64,000 nt of DNA from Apium graveolens (GCF_009905375.1 NC_133649.1:233954201-234018200); one strand, 5' to 3'; shown: positions 34,774 through 46,911, counted from the stretch's first letter. Translations and numbers: made by a program. The notes: generated from the letters alone by a model not told the origin.

Positions 34774-37180
34774 ATGCCTCCCAGAAGAAATACCCGCACC
34801 AACACCCAGAATGAAGAAACCAACAACAACAATAATAACAACCAAGATGATACAAACCAGAATGTGAACCCAGGACCCATGGACCCAGCAATAGCCCAGA
34901 TTCTTCAAATCTTGGCCCAACAAACAGTTCACCTGGCACAACAACAGCAGAGACAGACCAATCCCCAGGTAACTTTCAAAACTTTTCAGGCAGTAAACCC
35001 ACCAGAATTCAAGGGTTCCTTAGAGCCAATTGAAGCAAATGTGTGGTTAAAGGAAATAGAGAAGGCATTTGCCTTGGTAAAAGTGAAAGAGGAGCAGAAG
35101 GTTGAATTTGCAAGTTACTATCTGAAGAATGAGGCCACCTATTGGTGGGAGATGGTGAAGACATTGGAAAGCACAGATGTTATTACTTGGGAAAGGTTTA
35201 AGGAATTGTTTTTAGAAAAGTATTTTCCTCAGTTTGTTCAGGATCAAATGGAGCTGAAATTTTTAGAATTAAAGCAAGGGAACATGTTGGTAAGAGATTA
35301 TGAGGGGAAGTTTGAGGAATTGTCAAGGTATGTGTCGTCGTATGTTGATACTGATAGAAAGAAAGCTAAGAGATTCCAGCAAGGCTTGATGCCATGGATC
35401 AGAGGGAAGGTAGCTATTTTTGAATTGGATACCTATGCCGGGGTTGTACAGAAGGCTATGATCGCAGAGACAGAGAGTGAGATGTTCCAGAAAGATAAGG
35501 AAAGTAAGAAAAGGAAAGTTGAGGGAAGTGAGGGTCAGTCACAAACAGGGAAGTTTCCAAATTTTAAGAAGGGCAAGTTTCAGCCAGGGAGAAATTTTAA
35601 TTTCAGGAGACAAAATGCAGGAGGCGGAGGCCAGGGCAATCGTCCAGCTAATGTGAATCAGCCGAATCAGTTGAGATTAACTTTTCCAGATTGTCAAGTA
35701 TGTGGAAAGAACCATGGAGGAGTTTGTAACAAGTTGAATGTGGTATGTTTTAAATGCAATCAGAAAGGGCACTACTCGAGGGAGTGCCGAAATCAGCCAG
35801 CAAGAGAGCCAACAAATAAGGATCAACCTATCCGAAATCCAGCAGTGAAGGTTCCAGCCATTGGATTTACATGCTTCAAATGTGGAAAGCCAGGACATAT
35901 GGCCAGGGATTGCAAGACACCAGCCCCAGTCAGTAATGCATTAAGGATTATGGGATCTACCCCAACAATGAATGAGACTCCGAGGGCTAGAGTTTTTAAC
36001 ATGTCGGTGAAGGATGCGATCCAGGATACGGATGTCGTGGCAGGTACGCTTAATGTAAATTCTTTATGTGCCAAAGTGTTAATAGATTCGGGAGCAACTC
36101 CATCATTTGTTTCACAAGATTTTGTTAGTTAGTTAAATTGTCCAGTTGGGTATTTAAATGAAATAATGACTGTGGAATTAGCAAATCAAGAACGTGTAAC
36201 TGTTAACCAAGTTTGTGGGAATTGTGAGATTGAGATTTCTGGTAGTAAGTTTTGTGTAGATTTGATACCATTTAAGTTAGGAGAATTTGACGTTATATTA
36301 GGGATGGATTGGTTATCTAAGCATGATGCTCAGATAGATTGTCGAAATAAGAAAGTAATGGTGAAAACGCCAGACGAAAGAATAGTAACGTTCAAGGGAC
36401 AGAAGCAGGTAAAGAAGTTCTTAACGATGATTCAAGCCAAAAAGTTACTACGACAAGGATGTGAGCATTTCGTAGCATATGTGATCGACAGAAGTCAGGA
36501 GCCAGCAAAACTTGAAGATATTCCAGTTGTGAAGGAATTTCCAGATGTATTTCCCAATGAATTACCAGGACTTCCTCCAGATAGAGAAATTGAATTTGCA
36601 ATCGACTTAGCACCTGGAACCGAACCAGTATCCAAGGCCCCGTATAGAATGGCGCCCGTTGAGATGAAAGAGTTAGAAAAGCAATTACAAGAGCTGTTAG
36701 AGAAAGGAGTAATCAGACCCAGCGTATCCCCGTGGGGTGCACCGGTATTATTTGTCAAGAAGAAAGATGGAAGCATGAGACTGTGCATCGACTATAGGGA
36801 GCTCAACAAGTTGACAATCAAGAATAAGTATCCGTTACCCAGAATTGATGATTTGTTTGACCAATTGAAGGGAGCCAAGTATTTCTCCAAAATTGATTTA
36901 AGATCGGGATATCATCAACTGAAGATCAAACCAGAAGATATACCAAAGACAGCTTTCAGAACAAGGTATGGGCATTATGAATTTCTAGTAATGTCTTTTG
37001 GATTGACCAACGCCCCAGCAGTGTTTATGGACCTGATGAACAGAATTTTCAAGGAATATTTGGACAAGTTCGTTATAGTATTTATAGACGATATTTTGAT
37101 CTATTTAAAGACGGAGGAGGATCATGCAGAACATTTAAGGACAACTTTGGAGGTTTTAAGGAAAAAAAGTTATATGCTAA
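34774..37180 (+). pseudogene. Gag, protease and N-terminal RT of TE-F
   Basis: The start at 34774 (MPPRRNTRTNTQNEE) matches TE-A. Gag core: FQAVNPPEFKGSLEPIEANV and ATYWWEMV. Zinc ligands: an atypical CQVCGKNHGGVC, then CFKCNQKGHYSREC (residues about 325-338) and CFKCGKPGHMARDC (about 367-380). Protease: LIDSGATPSFVS (Asp about 438), followed by the first stop TAG (36130, AAG in TE-A) within 15 codons. [41 protein letters not shown] and the active site VFIDDILIY (about 770-773). A one-base loss near 37165 shifts the frame just before TE-G cuts the gene at 37180. The apparent tail to 37266 is TE-G LTR. Confidence 0.95.
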
Positions 37181-38494
37181 TGTTAGGTCCCAATGTGTTT
37201 GTAGAAGGGGGGGTTGAATACAAACAGTACCGAATAATCGAATTAAATGCGGAATATAAAATGTGAAACAAAATTCAAGTTAAATAAAAATATTATTAAA
37301 CTTGAAAGGTGTTACAACAACTGTATCGATTACAAGGTATTAATCTCAAATCAATTATCACAAATCTAGAATAAATTCGACATGAACTTTTTCTATTTTT
37401 GCAATAATTAGAATCAAATGCTAAACGCGATTTGAGATTAAGTTCTAGGGATTTTAATCCGCTAGATTGATACACAAGAGCAAGATAAAGATTTCTAGTG
37501 GATTGGATTTAACTTTACAATCTAGAAATTTAATCTTGAAGTATGCAGATGAAAAGATGAAATATTTCTTCTTGATTTTCTTTTCTGCCTTGTTTCTTGA
37601 CTTCTGTGTATGATTAAATGATATGCTGCTTCTCTGCTTCTATTTAAATCAACAAACGAATAGAATTGACTTGGCATGACAATCCTATAGCTGGCAAGAC
37701 TTTCGGTGAGACAATTGAATGAACTAGCAAGACAATCTGAATGAACTAGCATGACAATCAGAATGAACTAGCAAGACAATCATCCTCCTAGAGTAACTTT
37801 CGGTGTGACAATTGAATATGGCCTAGCATGACAATCGGTATGACAATCCTGATTGTCATGCTAGTTCATTTTCAATTGTCTTGCTGATTTAATGCTTGAA
37901 TTTAATCCAATTAAACTTCTGAAAATTCCTAAAATTAATTCAGAATTAATTAATCAATTAATTCAATTAATAAATAAATTATTCTTTGCAGATATAATTT
38001 ATTTTCTTAATTAAATTAGATGAATTAATTAATTAATAGAGAATTAATTCTAGTCTTGAGCAGCAACCATTCTTCTGCAAATCTTCTGAAAATCACTGAA
38101 AATTATGAATCAATTCCACCACTTCAACGTTGACACTCGATGTACTGTCTGGTTCATGAGTGACTAACTTCTGTGACGTTTCTTCATATCTTGACTTTGA
38201 CACTTTGATTTTCTTCAGATTAAATCCTTGTAATTAATGATACTCTGACGAGATCTCTGTCACTTGATTAAATCCACGATCTTGATTTATATCACTGAGG
38301 CATGATCAACTTCTTGAACTTCTTCCAGTGAATTAACTTCTCAAGTCTGTAGATGAACCTTGTTCTGAATCCTTTGACAGATATTACTTTGCGAGATCTC
38401 TCTGACGGTCGATCCACTATTTACTTATTACATTCTTATTTGAGTTGAGTTGAATCCTCGAATATACAAATAGGCCTATGACATATGACTTACA
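37181..38494 (-). repeat. 3' LTR of TE-G (1314 bp)
   Basis: Reads TGTTAGGTCCCAATGTG...ATGACTTACA. It contains four to five imperfect copies of a GAATGAACTAGCAAGACAAT unit (37710-37870), partly inverted, in the likely U3. A TTTAAATAG TATA-like box is on the minus strand near 37645. The 76-codon frame at 37522-37752 recurs in the other LTR and is not considered a gene. Confidence 0.96.
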
Positions 38495-38508
38495 ATCTCC
38501 CCCTATTT
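38495..38508 (-). other. Polypurine tract of TE-G (primary)
   Basis: On the minus strand AAATAGGGGGAGATT abuts the 3' LTR. Confidence 0.85.
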
Positions 38509-38724
38509 GTTTGTTAGACAATAACACACAAATACCTAGAGGATAACTCAACTAACAAATAAGAAAAAGATATAAACATACATGTAAAGTAAATAGCAGA
38601 AAAGTTCTGGATGAGATTTAACATTTTCCAGATTCCAAGTAGATGTTCCTCTAGACTGAACATATCTTCAAGTAGTTCCATCTTCATTTGTACAACCACA
38701 TTTCCTGTTGAGAAGCCCATATCT

Positions 38725-39020
38725 CTTGCTTCTCCCCCTATGAGAATCAACTGATTAAAGAAGATCACCTTCGTTTTACCACCTCTCCCGTACAATAGGA
38801 TCCGCAGATAAAAACCAATGGTACTCCCCTAACAGCTTCTTCCCTTACTAGGAAATCACCTTGTGTTTACCACCTCTCCCGTACAATAGGATCCGTAGTT
38901 AAAAACAACAATGGTGTGGTGTAGTGTACATATAGGATCTTTTTCTTACTCCCTGCTATTTCTCCCCCTTAGTTGAGGAATCCTCCAAACTATTACTTAA
39001 GCTTTTATCTCCCCCTTAAA
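38725..39020 (-). other. Additional polypurine tracts of TE-G
   Basis: Three more GGGGGAGA-type tracts on the minus strand lie at 38731-38740, 38961-38970 and 39007-39017. Multiple polypurine tracts upstream of the 3' LTR are a described hallmark of Sireviruses. Confidence 0.65.
38763..38915. repeat. Tandem duplication in the TE-G 3' untranslated part
   Basis: Two copies about 100 bp apart share ACCACCTCTCCCGTACAATA followed by GGATCCG, with ATCACCTT before them and AAAAAC after (38767-38816; 38865-38912). Non-coding. Confidence 0.8.
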
Positions 39021-40765
39021 GAAGGAATGTATGCCATCATCTGAAGGAGTTCTCATATTTCACTTGGTTGGAAAAGAAATAACAAGTGTTTCTCTTTCTT
39101 CCTCACTGTGAGTGTGTGATTGTGTTTTAGTGTACCTCACATGTGTTTCACTCTTCTCTCCACTCGTGTTTACACTCATTCTCACAAGTGTATCACTCTT
39201 CTCTCATAGCTCCATAATCCAGCTGTTCCTGCAAGGAAAATCACCTTAGCCATCCTTAAGGAGGTCACAGGTGGTGCAATGGGAGTTCACAAATCCCCAT
39301 CCTTGTTAAACTCGTCAGATGAATCTGAGTCATAATTTACAAGTTGCTAGTTTCCCTTTTAGGGTTCCAGATTTGAATTCTGGGAAGGTAAACAATGATC
39401 CATCGAATTTAGCATAAAGATCAAAGTTCCTTTCTAATGTCTGTGAAGACATTTCCTTGTGACGCATCAGGTAATATCTGAATCATTGTCAACAAGTTAC
39501 CGATCTGCGCCTATGTCAGATCCACTATCCGCAGATGCATCCAGGGGATTTAAGCCTGGGGAGGTAGACACTGACCACTGACATATGGCTTTTGGATCAG
39601 TATCCTCTCCTAACACCTGTAAAGGCAATTGGTCCACTAACGAACCTTGAACAATCGAATCTGACCTTAAAATGGTCGAAACTCTTGTTTCCGTCAACTC
39701 ATCCTTTGTGTGTAACCTCTCCTTGTGCATCAAGAATTGATTATGTTTGAAGTGGTGACACTACATCGGATACCTTGGCCGACAGGCAAAATTCAATAGA
39801 CTCACCCTGTTGAGAGAATGAATCTAGTAACTATTTTTGTGCCTTTTCAGCCATTACATCTTTTTGAGAAGATGTATGGGGGCTAGCAGTTGTCTCGGTT
39901 TAAATACTACTCATCTATGTAGGAGACAGAGCTACTGGGTTGACTACAGAACCTTCCTTATGTGGTGCACTAAGGCACTATCTCCCTCACGCTCATTCAT
40001 ACTACATTTAGTGGTAAGAGAGTGTTGGTTGGTTCTGTTTTTTTTGTGTTTGTCTTTACAGTCTGGGATAGACGTTGTGGGTTTTCAACCTCATGACTGT
40101 TAATGAAAGAAAGTCATTGGAGAATGAACCTGTAACACAGAACATATGGTAATAGAGAGAAAATGATTTACAATAGTGATTTCAAAAGATTTTACATGAA
40201 ATACGAAATCACTAATGTAGAAAGAAGTTTAATTTTATTTTTCAATATGAATGAGTTTTTGTTAAAACATTGATCACTTAGGGTAAAGTCTAAGTAATTC
40301 TCATTCATGTCAAAAGCTTACAAATATCTGCAACATAATGTTAACAACATATCATTGACTGATACTTGTCAAGTACTTTAGATACTAATTGTTATGTTGC
40401 ATTATCAATATACCACTGCATATATAAAACAATATGATTGTGCTTAGTGATAAGATAGTTATTAATATGACGACTCTACTTATTCATATAAAATTATAAC
40501 TTCTGTTAGAGTGCCATACCATGTCCTTGACGATTGCTTGAGCAGTATACTAGTTCATACCAACCTGAAGTGAGATTGTGAAGAAGAAATTGCATAGTCC
40601 AATAGATCTGCAGCTGCAAAGTCCATGAACTGTGGTGCATTGACTTCCTCTTTTGACTTACCAATCAGGAGTACACTTGTACACATCTTACTAGAGTACA
40701 ATTCCAAGTGTAATGTGCAGCAGGTGTCTGATATGTCGTAATATTCTCAAGTCTCGTCACTGGTG
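39020..40765 (-). other. TE-G non-coding interior where pol would be expected
   Basis: No RT, RNase H or integrase motif is found on either strand. A second diverged duplication is visible: 39370-39455 and 39545-39632 share GATTT-GG-AGGTA-AC-TGA and TAA-ACCTGT/TAATGTCTGT-like blocks. Unrelated short frames are not credible. Confidence 0.6.
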
Positions 40766-40975
40766 CTATATGTTAGATGATGCTTCCTGATAATAACCTA
40801 GCACAATATACAAAATTATAATGATAACATTCCCAGCTTGCAAACAGCCATATCCCTCGGATAAACCTTTGCTGTTATCTCCAAAGGTAACCATGGGGCC
40901 AGCTTTCTCAACCACATTTGATAGCAGGGCTCTATCTCCGGTCATATGTCTTGATGATCCACTTGTCAAGAATCC
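40766..40975 (-). pseudogene. Copia protease remnant of TE-G
   Basis: The frame reads VWILTSGSSRHMTGDRALLS, followed by TFGDNSKGLSEGYG. This is the copia protease/post-protease stretch (usual form VDSGCSRHMTGD...FGDN), but the catalytic Asp before SG is Thr here. It is in a different frame from Gag. It ends in an AT-rich tail with no integrase following. It is inactive as a protease. Confidence 0.85.
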
Positions 40976-41019
40976 ACACTACCGGTTACACCTGTATACT
41001 GCCCTGCACTTCAAATGGA

Positions 41020-43251
41020 TTAGACCTTCTTCGGAACCCAAACTTGGTTGGGCCCGGCATACTTGTAGAACTGTCCTTTGTCAGACAAAACAACATTTTT
41101 AATTTTAACGATCTCAACATTCTCAATGACTGAACATTTGACCTTGTAAACAGCCTTAACAAATTTCTGTTTAAGCTTAGGCACAAATGTCTCCTTTCTA
41201 GCCTTAGAAGGACTAGCAGTCTTAGACCTATCATGCTTCTTGTTATTCACATGCTGACGAGGAGTAGTCTTATCATTAGACACATACTTACCATTAAAAT
41301 AAGCATACATCATATTAAAAGCACAAGACATACAATTAGCAACACCACATGCTTTATGAGAGTGATTAACAGCAGGCAATTTATGCATGGTAGACATGGC
41401 ATTATTGTTATCCAACTCATGTGTGTCTGAGTTAGTCTCAGTTGCTTTCACAACTTTGACCGGAACTTTCGACTCACTTGACTTGGAAACAATCTTCTCA
41501 TTAGCAAGATCCTCAGCACGTATTTCTTCTTGAATAACAGAAGAGGTCGCATCAAATGGTTCAGCAATTGATGCTTTATAGAGGGGTTCATCAATACCCT
41601 TAAGCACATGTGGTACTTCCCTCCCTTTAGCACAGACATGGGGAGGGGAGTTTATGCCTAATTCTCCAATAGCAGCATTGTAATCATAACCTATTCCAGA
41701 TGTTTGATTAACAGCTTGCTTACTGTAGAACTCTTTAGCCTTCGAACAAGAATTGAAGTAGGCTCTAACCTTAGTCTCAAGACCGGTGATCTTGTCTTTG
41801 AGAATAGTTTCGAGTTTTCTATAACAGTCAACTCTATTCTCTAGAAAAGATACCTGTTCTTTTAATTTATCTTGATTAATGTGCACAAGTCTTAATTCAT
41901 TGACCTCTTTCTCAAGGTCTGTGATCTGTAAACTTAACAGTTCATTATCACGACGTGCACAATCTAAGTTACCTCTTAGATGATAAACCATTTCAGCATC
42001 AGAAAGTTTTACCTCTATTCTTGACGATGAAGCTTTTCCATCAATAGCCATAAGAGCAAGATTTCCTTCATCTTCATCTTCACTGTCAGTATCATCCCAG
42101 CTTCTTCCCTTTGCCAGATAAGCCCTTTCAGAGTTCTTTCTTACTTGCTTTGGCTTCCTACATTCTGTGGCAAAGTGTCCCAACTCATTGCAGTTATAGC
42201 ATCTAATGGTGCTTCGATCAACCATCCCTGTTTTGTACCCACCACTGCTGGTGTTAGAGGATGAAGATCCACCTTTCTGGAATTTGTTGTAGTTGGACTT
42301 GTACTTAAGCTTGGGATTCCTCCTGAATCTGACATGGGAGAATCTCTTGACAATTTGGGCCATTGATTCATCTTCCAATTGCTCCAGCTCTTCCAAGGAA
42401 TAAAAATCATCACTTGATTGATTTGTAGTAGGAGGATCATATTCTGCTACTAACTCATTTTCCTCACCCTTGGAAAACTGTACCATTCTTTCTAACTGTT
42501 GAGATTGTTGTTGTTGTTGACCTTCAGCTACAAGTGCAGTAGATGTGCTGACCATTCTATCCTTCCCGTAGACTTCCTTCTGTTGAATCTGCTCCAACTC
42601 ATAGGTTTTTAACACTCCATAGAGCCTGTCCAAAGAAATCTCACTCAGATCTCTAGCTTCTCTAATGGCAGTGATTCTATGTTCAAGATGAGCTGGCAGT
42701 GTTAAAAGGAACTTTTTGTTGACCTCCCTGATTGAATAATACTTTCCATTGATGTTCAGGTTGTTGATCAACGCATTGTACCTCTCAAACACTTCAGTAA
42801 TTCCTTCTCCTGGATTTGATTTGAAATGTTCATATTCAGAGGTTAGGATTTCCAACTTGTTCTCCCTAACTTCCTCTGTGCCTTCATTAATCACCTCAAT
42901 AGTTTCCCACATGTGTTTGGAATTTTTACAGTTCATCACATGTCTGTTCATCAAGGGATCAAGGGAATCAATTAATATTAATTGAAGGCTGGCATCCAAG
43001 GAGGCTTCTTCCTTCTCAGCAGGATTAAAATCTTCAGGCTCTTTTGGATAGGTTCTAGCTTCAGTAGTAACCACACCATCTATTATTACCTCCGGTTCAA
43101 TAACCATCGGAGTTTTTATACCCTTCTTTAACAAGTTTGAATATTTGGGATTTGCAACTTGTAAAAATAATAGCATCTTCTTCTTCCACATGATATAATT
43201 CTCTTTATCAAATTGTGGAATTTTAACGGTTCCAACTTTATGTGAAGTCAT
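41020..43251 (-). CDS. Gag of TE-G (743 aa, Sirevirus-like)
   Basis: The start is set at ATG 43251 (MTSHKVGTVKIPQFDKENYI), the usual copia Gag opening; an upstream in-frame ATG at 43296 is less likely. An N-terminal capsid-like helical region (KNSKHMWETIEVINEGTEEV) is followed by a CCHC knuckle CYNCNELGHFATEC at about residues 349-362, an acidic stretch (DDTDSEDEDEGN), and a long coiled coil at about 430-500 (heptads around LEKEVNELRLVHINQDKLKE). The basic C-terminus ends NQVWVPKKV, the usual lead into protease. It is fully open, unlike every other element protein in the window. Its product would form particles and, in a pol-less element, package its own RNA for copying by a helper. Confidence 0.92.
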   Translation of the reverse strand: MTSHKVGTVKIPQFDKENYIMWKKKMLLFLQVANPKYSNLLKKGIKTPMVIEPEVIIDGVVTTEARTYPKEPEDFNPAEKEEASLDASLQLILIDSLDPLMNRHVMNCKNSKHMWETIEVINEGTEEVRENKLEILTSEYEHFKSNPGEGITEVFERYNALINNLNINGKYYSIREVNKKFLLTLPAHLEHRITAIREARDLSEISLDRLYGVLKTYELEQIQQKEVYGKDRMVSTSTALVAEGQQQQQSQQLERMVQFSKGEENELVAEYDPPTTNQSSDDFYSLEELEQLEDESMAQIVKRFSHVRFRRNPKLKYKSNYNKFQKGGSSSSNTSSGGYKTGMVDRSTIRCYNCNELGHFATECRKPKQVRKNSERAYLAKGRSWDDTDSEDEDEGNLALMAIDGKASSSRIEVKLSDAEMVYHLRGNLDCARRDNELLSLQITDLEKEVNELRLVHINQDKLKEQVSFLENRVDCYRKLETILKDKITGLETKVRAYFNSCSKAKEFYSKQAVNQTSGIGYDYNAAIGELGINSPPHVCAKGREVPHVLKGIDEPLYKASIAEPFDATSSVIQEEIRAEDLANEKIVSKSSESKVPVKVVKATETNSDTHELDNNNAMSTMHKLPAVNHSHKACGVANCMSCAFNMMYAYFNGKYVSNDKTTPRQHVNNKKHDRSKTASPSKARKETFVPKLKQKFVKAVYKVKCSVIENVEIVKIKNVVLSDKGQFYKYAGPNQVWVPKKV

Positions 43252-43332
43252 TATGAATTTTTGAATAAATAAAAATTCAAGGAGTTGAAAAATCACAAAA
43301 GTCTAGGATCTTGATTTGTTCGTTAATCAGAA

Positions 43333-43345
43333 GGCTCTGATACCA
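43333..43345 (-). other. Primer-binding site of TE-G
   Basis: On the minus strand TGGTATCAGAGCC, two bases from the 5' LTR (43348); initiator-Met tRNA type. Confidence 0.9.
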
Positions 43346-43347
43346 AT

Positions 43348-44660
43348 TGTTAGGTCCCAATGTGTTTGTAGAAGGGGGGGTTGAATACAAACAGTACCGA
43401 ATAATCGAATTAAATGCGGAATAAAAAATGTGAAACAAAATTCAAGTTAAATAAAAATATTATTAAACTTGAAAGGTGTTACAACAACTGTATCGATTAC
43501 AAGGTATTAATCTCAAATCAATTATCACAAATCTAGAATAAATTCGACATGAACTTTTTCTATTTTTGCAATAATTAGAATCAAATGTTAAACGCGATTT
43601 GAGATTAAGTTCTAGGGATTTTAATCCGCTAGATTGATACACAAGAGCAAGATAAAGATTTCTAGTGGATTGGATTTAACTTTACAATCTAGAAATTTAA
43701 TCTTGAAGTATGCAGATGAAAAGATGAAATATTTCTTCTTGATTTTCTTTTCTGCCTTGTTTCTTGACTTCTGTGTATGATTAAATGATATGCTGCTTCT
43801 CTGCTTCTATTTAAATCAACAAACGAATAGAATTGACTTGGCATGACAATCCTATAGCTGGCAAGACTTTCGGTGAGACAATTGAATGAACTAGCAAGAC
43901 AATCTGAATGAACTAGCATGACAATCAGAATGAACTAGCAAGACAATCATCCTCCTAGAGTAACTTTCGGTGTGACAATTGAATATGGCCTAGCATGACA
44001 ATCGGTATGACAATCCTGATTGTCATGCTAGTTCATTTTCAATTGTCTTGCTGATTTAATGCTTGAATTTAATCCAATTAAACTTCTGAAAATTCCTAAA
44101 ATTAATTCAGAATTAATTAATCAATTAATTCAATTAATAAATAAATTATTCTTTGCAGATATAATTTATTTTCTTAATTAAATTAGATGAATTAATTAAT
44201 TAATAGAGAATAATTCTAGTCTTGAGCAGCAACCATTCTTCTGCAAATCTTCTGAAAATCACTGAAAATTATGAATCAATTCCACCACTTCAACGTTGAC
44301 ACTCGATGTACTGTCTGGTTCATGAGTGACTAACTTCTGTGACGTTTCTTCATATCTTGACTTTGACACTTTGATTTTCTTCAGATTAAATCCTTGTAAT
44401 TAATGATACTCTGACGAGATCTCTGTCACTTGATTAAATCCACGATCTTGATTTATATCACTGAGGCATGATCAACTTCTTGAACTTCTTCCAGTGAATT
44501 AACTTTTCAAGTCTATAGATGAACCTTGTTCTGAATCCTTTGACAGATATTACTTTGCGAGATCTCTCTGACGGTCGATCCACTATTTACTTATTACATT
44601 CTTATTTGAGTTGAGTTGAATCCTCGAATATACAAATAGGCCTATGACATATGACTTACA
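43348..44660 (-). repeat. 5' LTR of TE-G (1313 bp)
   Basis: Almost identical to 37181-38494: differences noticed are four substitutions and one single-base indel (near 44209). Confidence 0.96.
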
Positions 44661-46886
44661 GCTAAATTGTCGAAGTGTGAGTTTTGGCTACAGGAAGTTC
44701 AGTTCTTAGGACACATAGTCAGGAATGAAGGGATCAAAGTAGACCCGGCAAAGATCGAGGCAATTACGAATTGGGAAAGACCGAGAACACCCACTGAGGT
44801 AAGAAGTTTCTTAGGATTGGCAGGATATTATCGACGATTCGTTCAGAATTTCTCAAGAATTGCAACACCATTGACAAAGCTTACACGAAAGAATGAAAAG
44901 TTTATGTGGAATGACAAGTGCAAAGAAAGTTTTCAGGAATTGAAGTGGAGATTAATCACGACACCTGTTTTGTCACTTCCAGACGATCAAGGGAATTTCG
45001 TAATTTATAGCGATGCTTCTTACAAAGGATTAGGATGTGTTCTTATACAGCACGACAAGGTGATTGCGTATGCGTCAAGGCAATTGAAACCACACGAACA
45101 GAACTACCCTACTCATGATTTGGAGTTAGCAGCTATAGTTTTCGCTTTGAAGATTTGGAGACATTATTTGTATGGAGAAAAGTGTGAGATTTTCACGGAT
45201 CACAAAAGTTTGAAATATATATTTACCCAGAAGGAACTTAATATGAGACAAAGGAGATGGTTAGAATTGATCAAGGATTATGATTGCTCGATTAATTATC
45301 ATCCCGGTAAGGCGAACGTTGTAGCAGATGCGTTAAGTCGGAAGGAAAGGTTAAATGTGTTATCCGTACCTGAAGAGATATATAAAGAATTTCAAAAATT
45401 GGAATTAGAAATTATAATTTACAAGCCTGAGGAAGCAAAAGTGTACAGTATGATTTTCCAACCGGAGTTATTGGAGAAAATAAAGAAATGCCAGAAAGAG
45501 GTAATGGATCAAGATATAAATACTTTGGTAGGTGAGGAATTATGCACGCAACAATATGTTCAAGGTATTCTTAGGTTTTCTTCAAGAATTTGGATTCCAC
45601 CAGTAACGGAGCTGAAAAATGAAATTTTACAAGAGGCACATAGTTCAAGATATTCCATCCATCCAGGGAGTACCAAAATGTACAGAGATTTAAAGAAGAA
45701 TTATTGGTGGCCAGATATGAAGAGGGAAATTGCGCAATGGGTTAGCAAATGCTATACCTGTCAGAGAGTTAAAGCAGAGCATCAGAGACCAAGCGGATTG
45801 CTACAGCCATTGGAGATTCCAGAGTGGAAGTGGGAACATATTACCATGGATTTCATAGTTGGATTACCTAGGACAAGGGCTAATCATGATGCCATTTGGG
45901 TTATAGTAGATAGACTTACCAAGTCAGCTCATTTTCTGCCTATAAATGAAAGATTTTCGCTCGACAAGTTAGTTCATATGTACTTGAAAGAGATCGTAGT
46001 TCGTCATGGAGTTCCAGTGTCTATCGTATCTGATAGAGATCCAAGGTTTAATTCAAGATTCTGGAAGAGTTTTCAAGAATGTTTGGGAACAAGATTGAAT
46101 ATGAGTACGGCCTATCACCCCCAAATGGATGGCCAAAGTGAAAGAACGATCCAGACAATCGAGGACATGCTACGTGTTTGTGCTATTGATTTCAAAGGAA
46201 GTTGGGATGAGCATTTACCCCTGGTAGAGTTTGCTTATAACAACAGTTATCACGCCAGCATTGGGATGCCACCTTATGAAGCCCTTTATGGACGCAAATG
46301 TAGATCTCCAGTATATTGGGATGAAGTAGGAGAACGCAAAATACTCGGACCCGAATTGGTACAGCAGACAAAGGAAGTTGTTGAAATTATCCAGGAAAGA
46401 TTAATAGCCGCACAAGATCGTCAAAGGAAATATGCAGACCAGTCAAGAAAAGACATGGAATTTGAAGAAAGAAGCTTGGTATTATTGAAAGTATCACCGT
46501 GGAAAGGACTAACGAGGTTTGGGAAGAAAGGGAAGCTAAACCCAAGATATGTCGGACCTTTTGAAATCCTAAAGCGTATTGGCAAAGTAGCTTACGAATT
46601 GGCGTTACCTCCGCACATGGAGCACATTCACAATATTTTTCACATATCAATGCTTAAGAAATATAATCCAGACTCCAGGCATGTAATAGAATATGAGCCA
46701 ATAGAGCTTCAAGCAGATTTGTCATATATAGAGAGCCCGGTAGAAGTTCTAGAAGAGAGAGAGAAAGTATTGAGAAATAAAGTGGTAAAGTTAGTAAGAG
46801 TATTATGGAGAAACCCAAAGGTTGAAGAGTCAACCTGGGAGTTAGAAAGTGATATGAGAGAAAAGTACCCTCATTTGTTTTCTTAG
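44661..46886 (+). pseudogene. C-terminal RT, RNase H, integrase and chromodomain of TE-F
   Basis: This is a continuation of the TE-F polyprotein after TE-G, beginning with the GCTAA duplicate ([20 protein letters not shown]). It is open for about 740 codons. RNase [45 protein letters not shown] and [11 protein letters not shown], all acidic ligands present. Integrase: [11 protein letters not shown]...CYTCQRVK zinc site, [16 protein letters not shown] and [15 protein letters not shown] (DDE complete). The chromodomain-like tail [36 protein letters not shown] guides integration to chromatin in chromoviruses. All catalytic motifs are intact, so inactivity is due to the upstream breaks. Confidence 0.95.
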
Positions 46887-46911
46887 GAGATTCTGAGGAC
46901 AGAATCCTTTT

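Larger units (their letters stand above)
37181..44660 (-). mobile_element. TE-G: Sirevirus-like copia derivative coding Gag but no Pol (TR-GAG/LARD type)
   Basis: Two LTRs (37181-38494 and 43348-44660, about 1.31 kb) and duplicates GCTAA (37176-37180, 44661-44665) delimit 7480 bp inserted in TE-F's RT. The primer site (43333-43345) and polypurine tract (38495-38508) show minus orientation. It codes for a 743-residue Gag and a protease remnant. Integrase, RT and RNase H are absent from the 2.3 kb between the protease and the 3' LTR. The LTRs differ at only about five bases by eye, so it is the youngest insertion readable here and must have moved with proteins supplied in trans. The Gag coiled coil, multiple polypurine tracts and G-run LTR end fit Sireviruses. 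Confidence 0.93.

Noticed and set aside
37181..37266. C-terminal extension of TE-F RT protein
   Set aside because: These codons are read from the TE-G LTR after the insertion point and are not part of the polyprotein.
37522..37752. 76-codon frame repeated at 43689-43919
   Set aside because: Identical because the LTRs are nearly identical; the content is the GAACTAGCAAGACAAT tandem region, not a protein.
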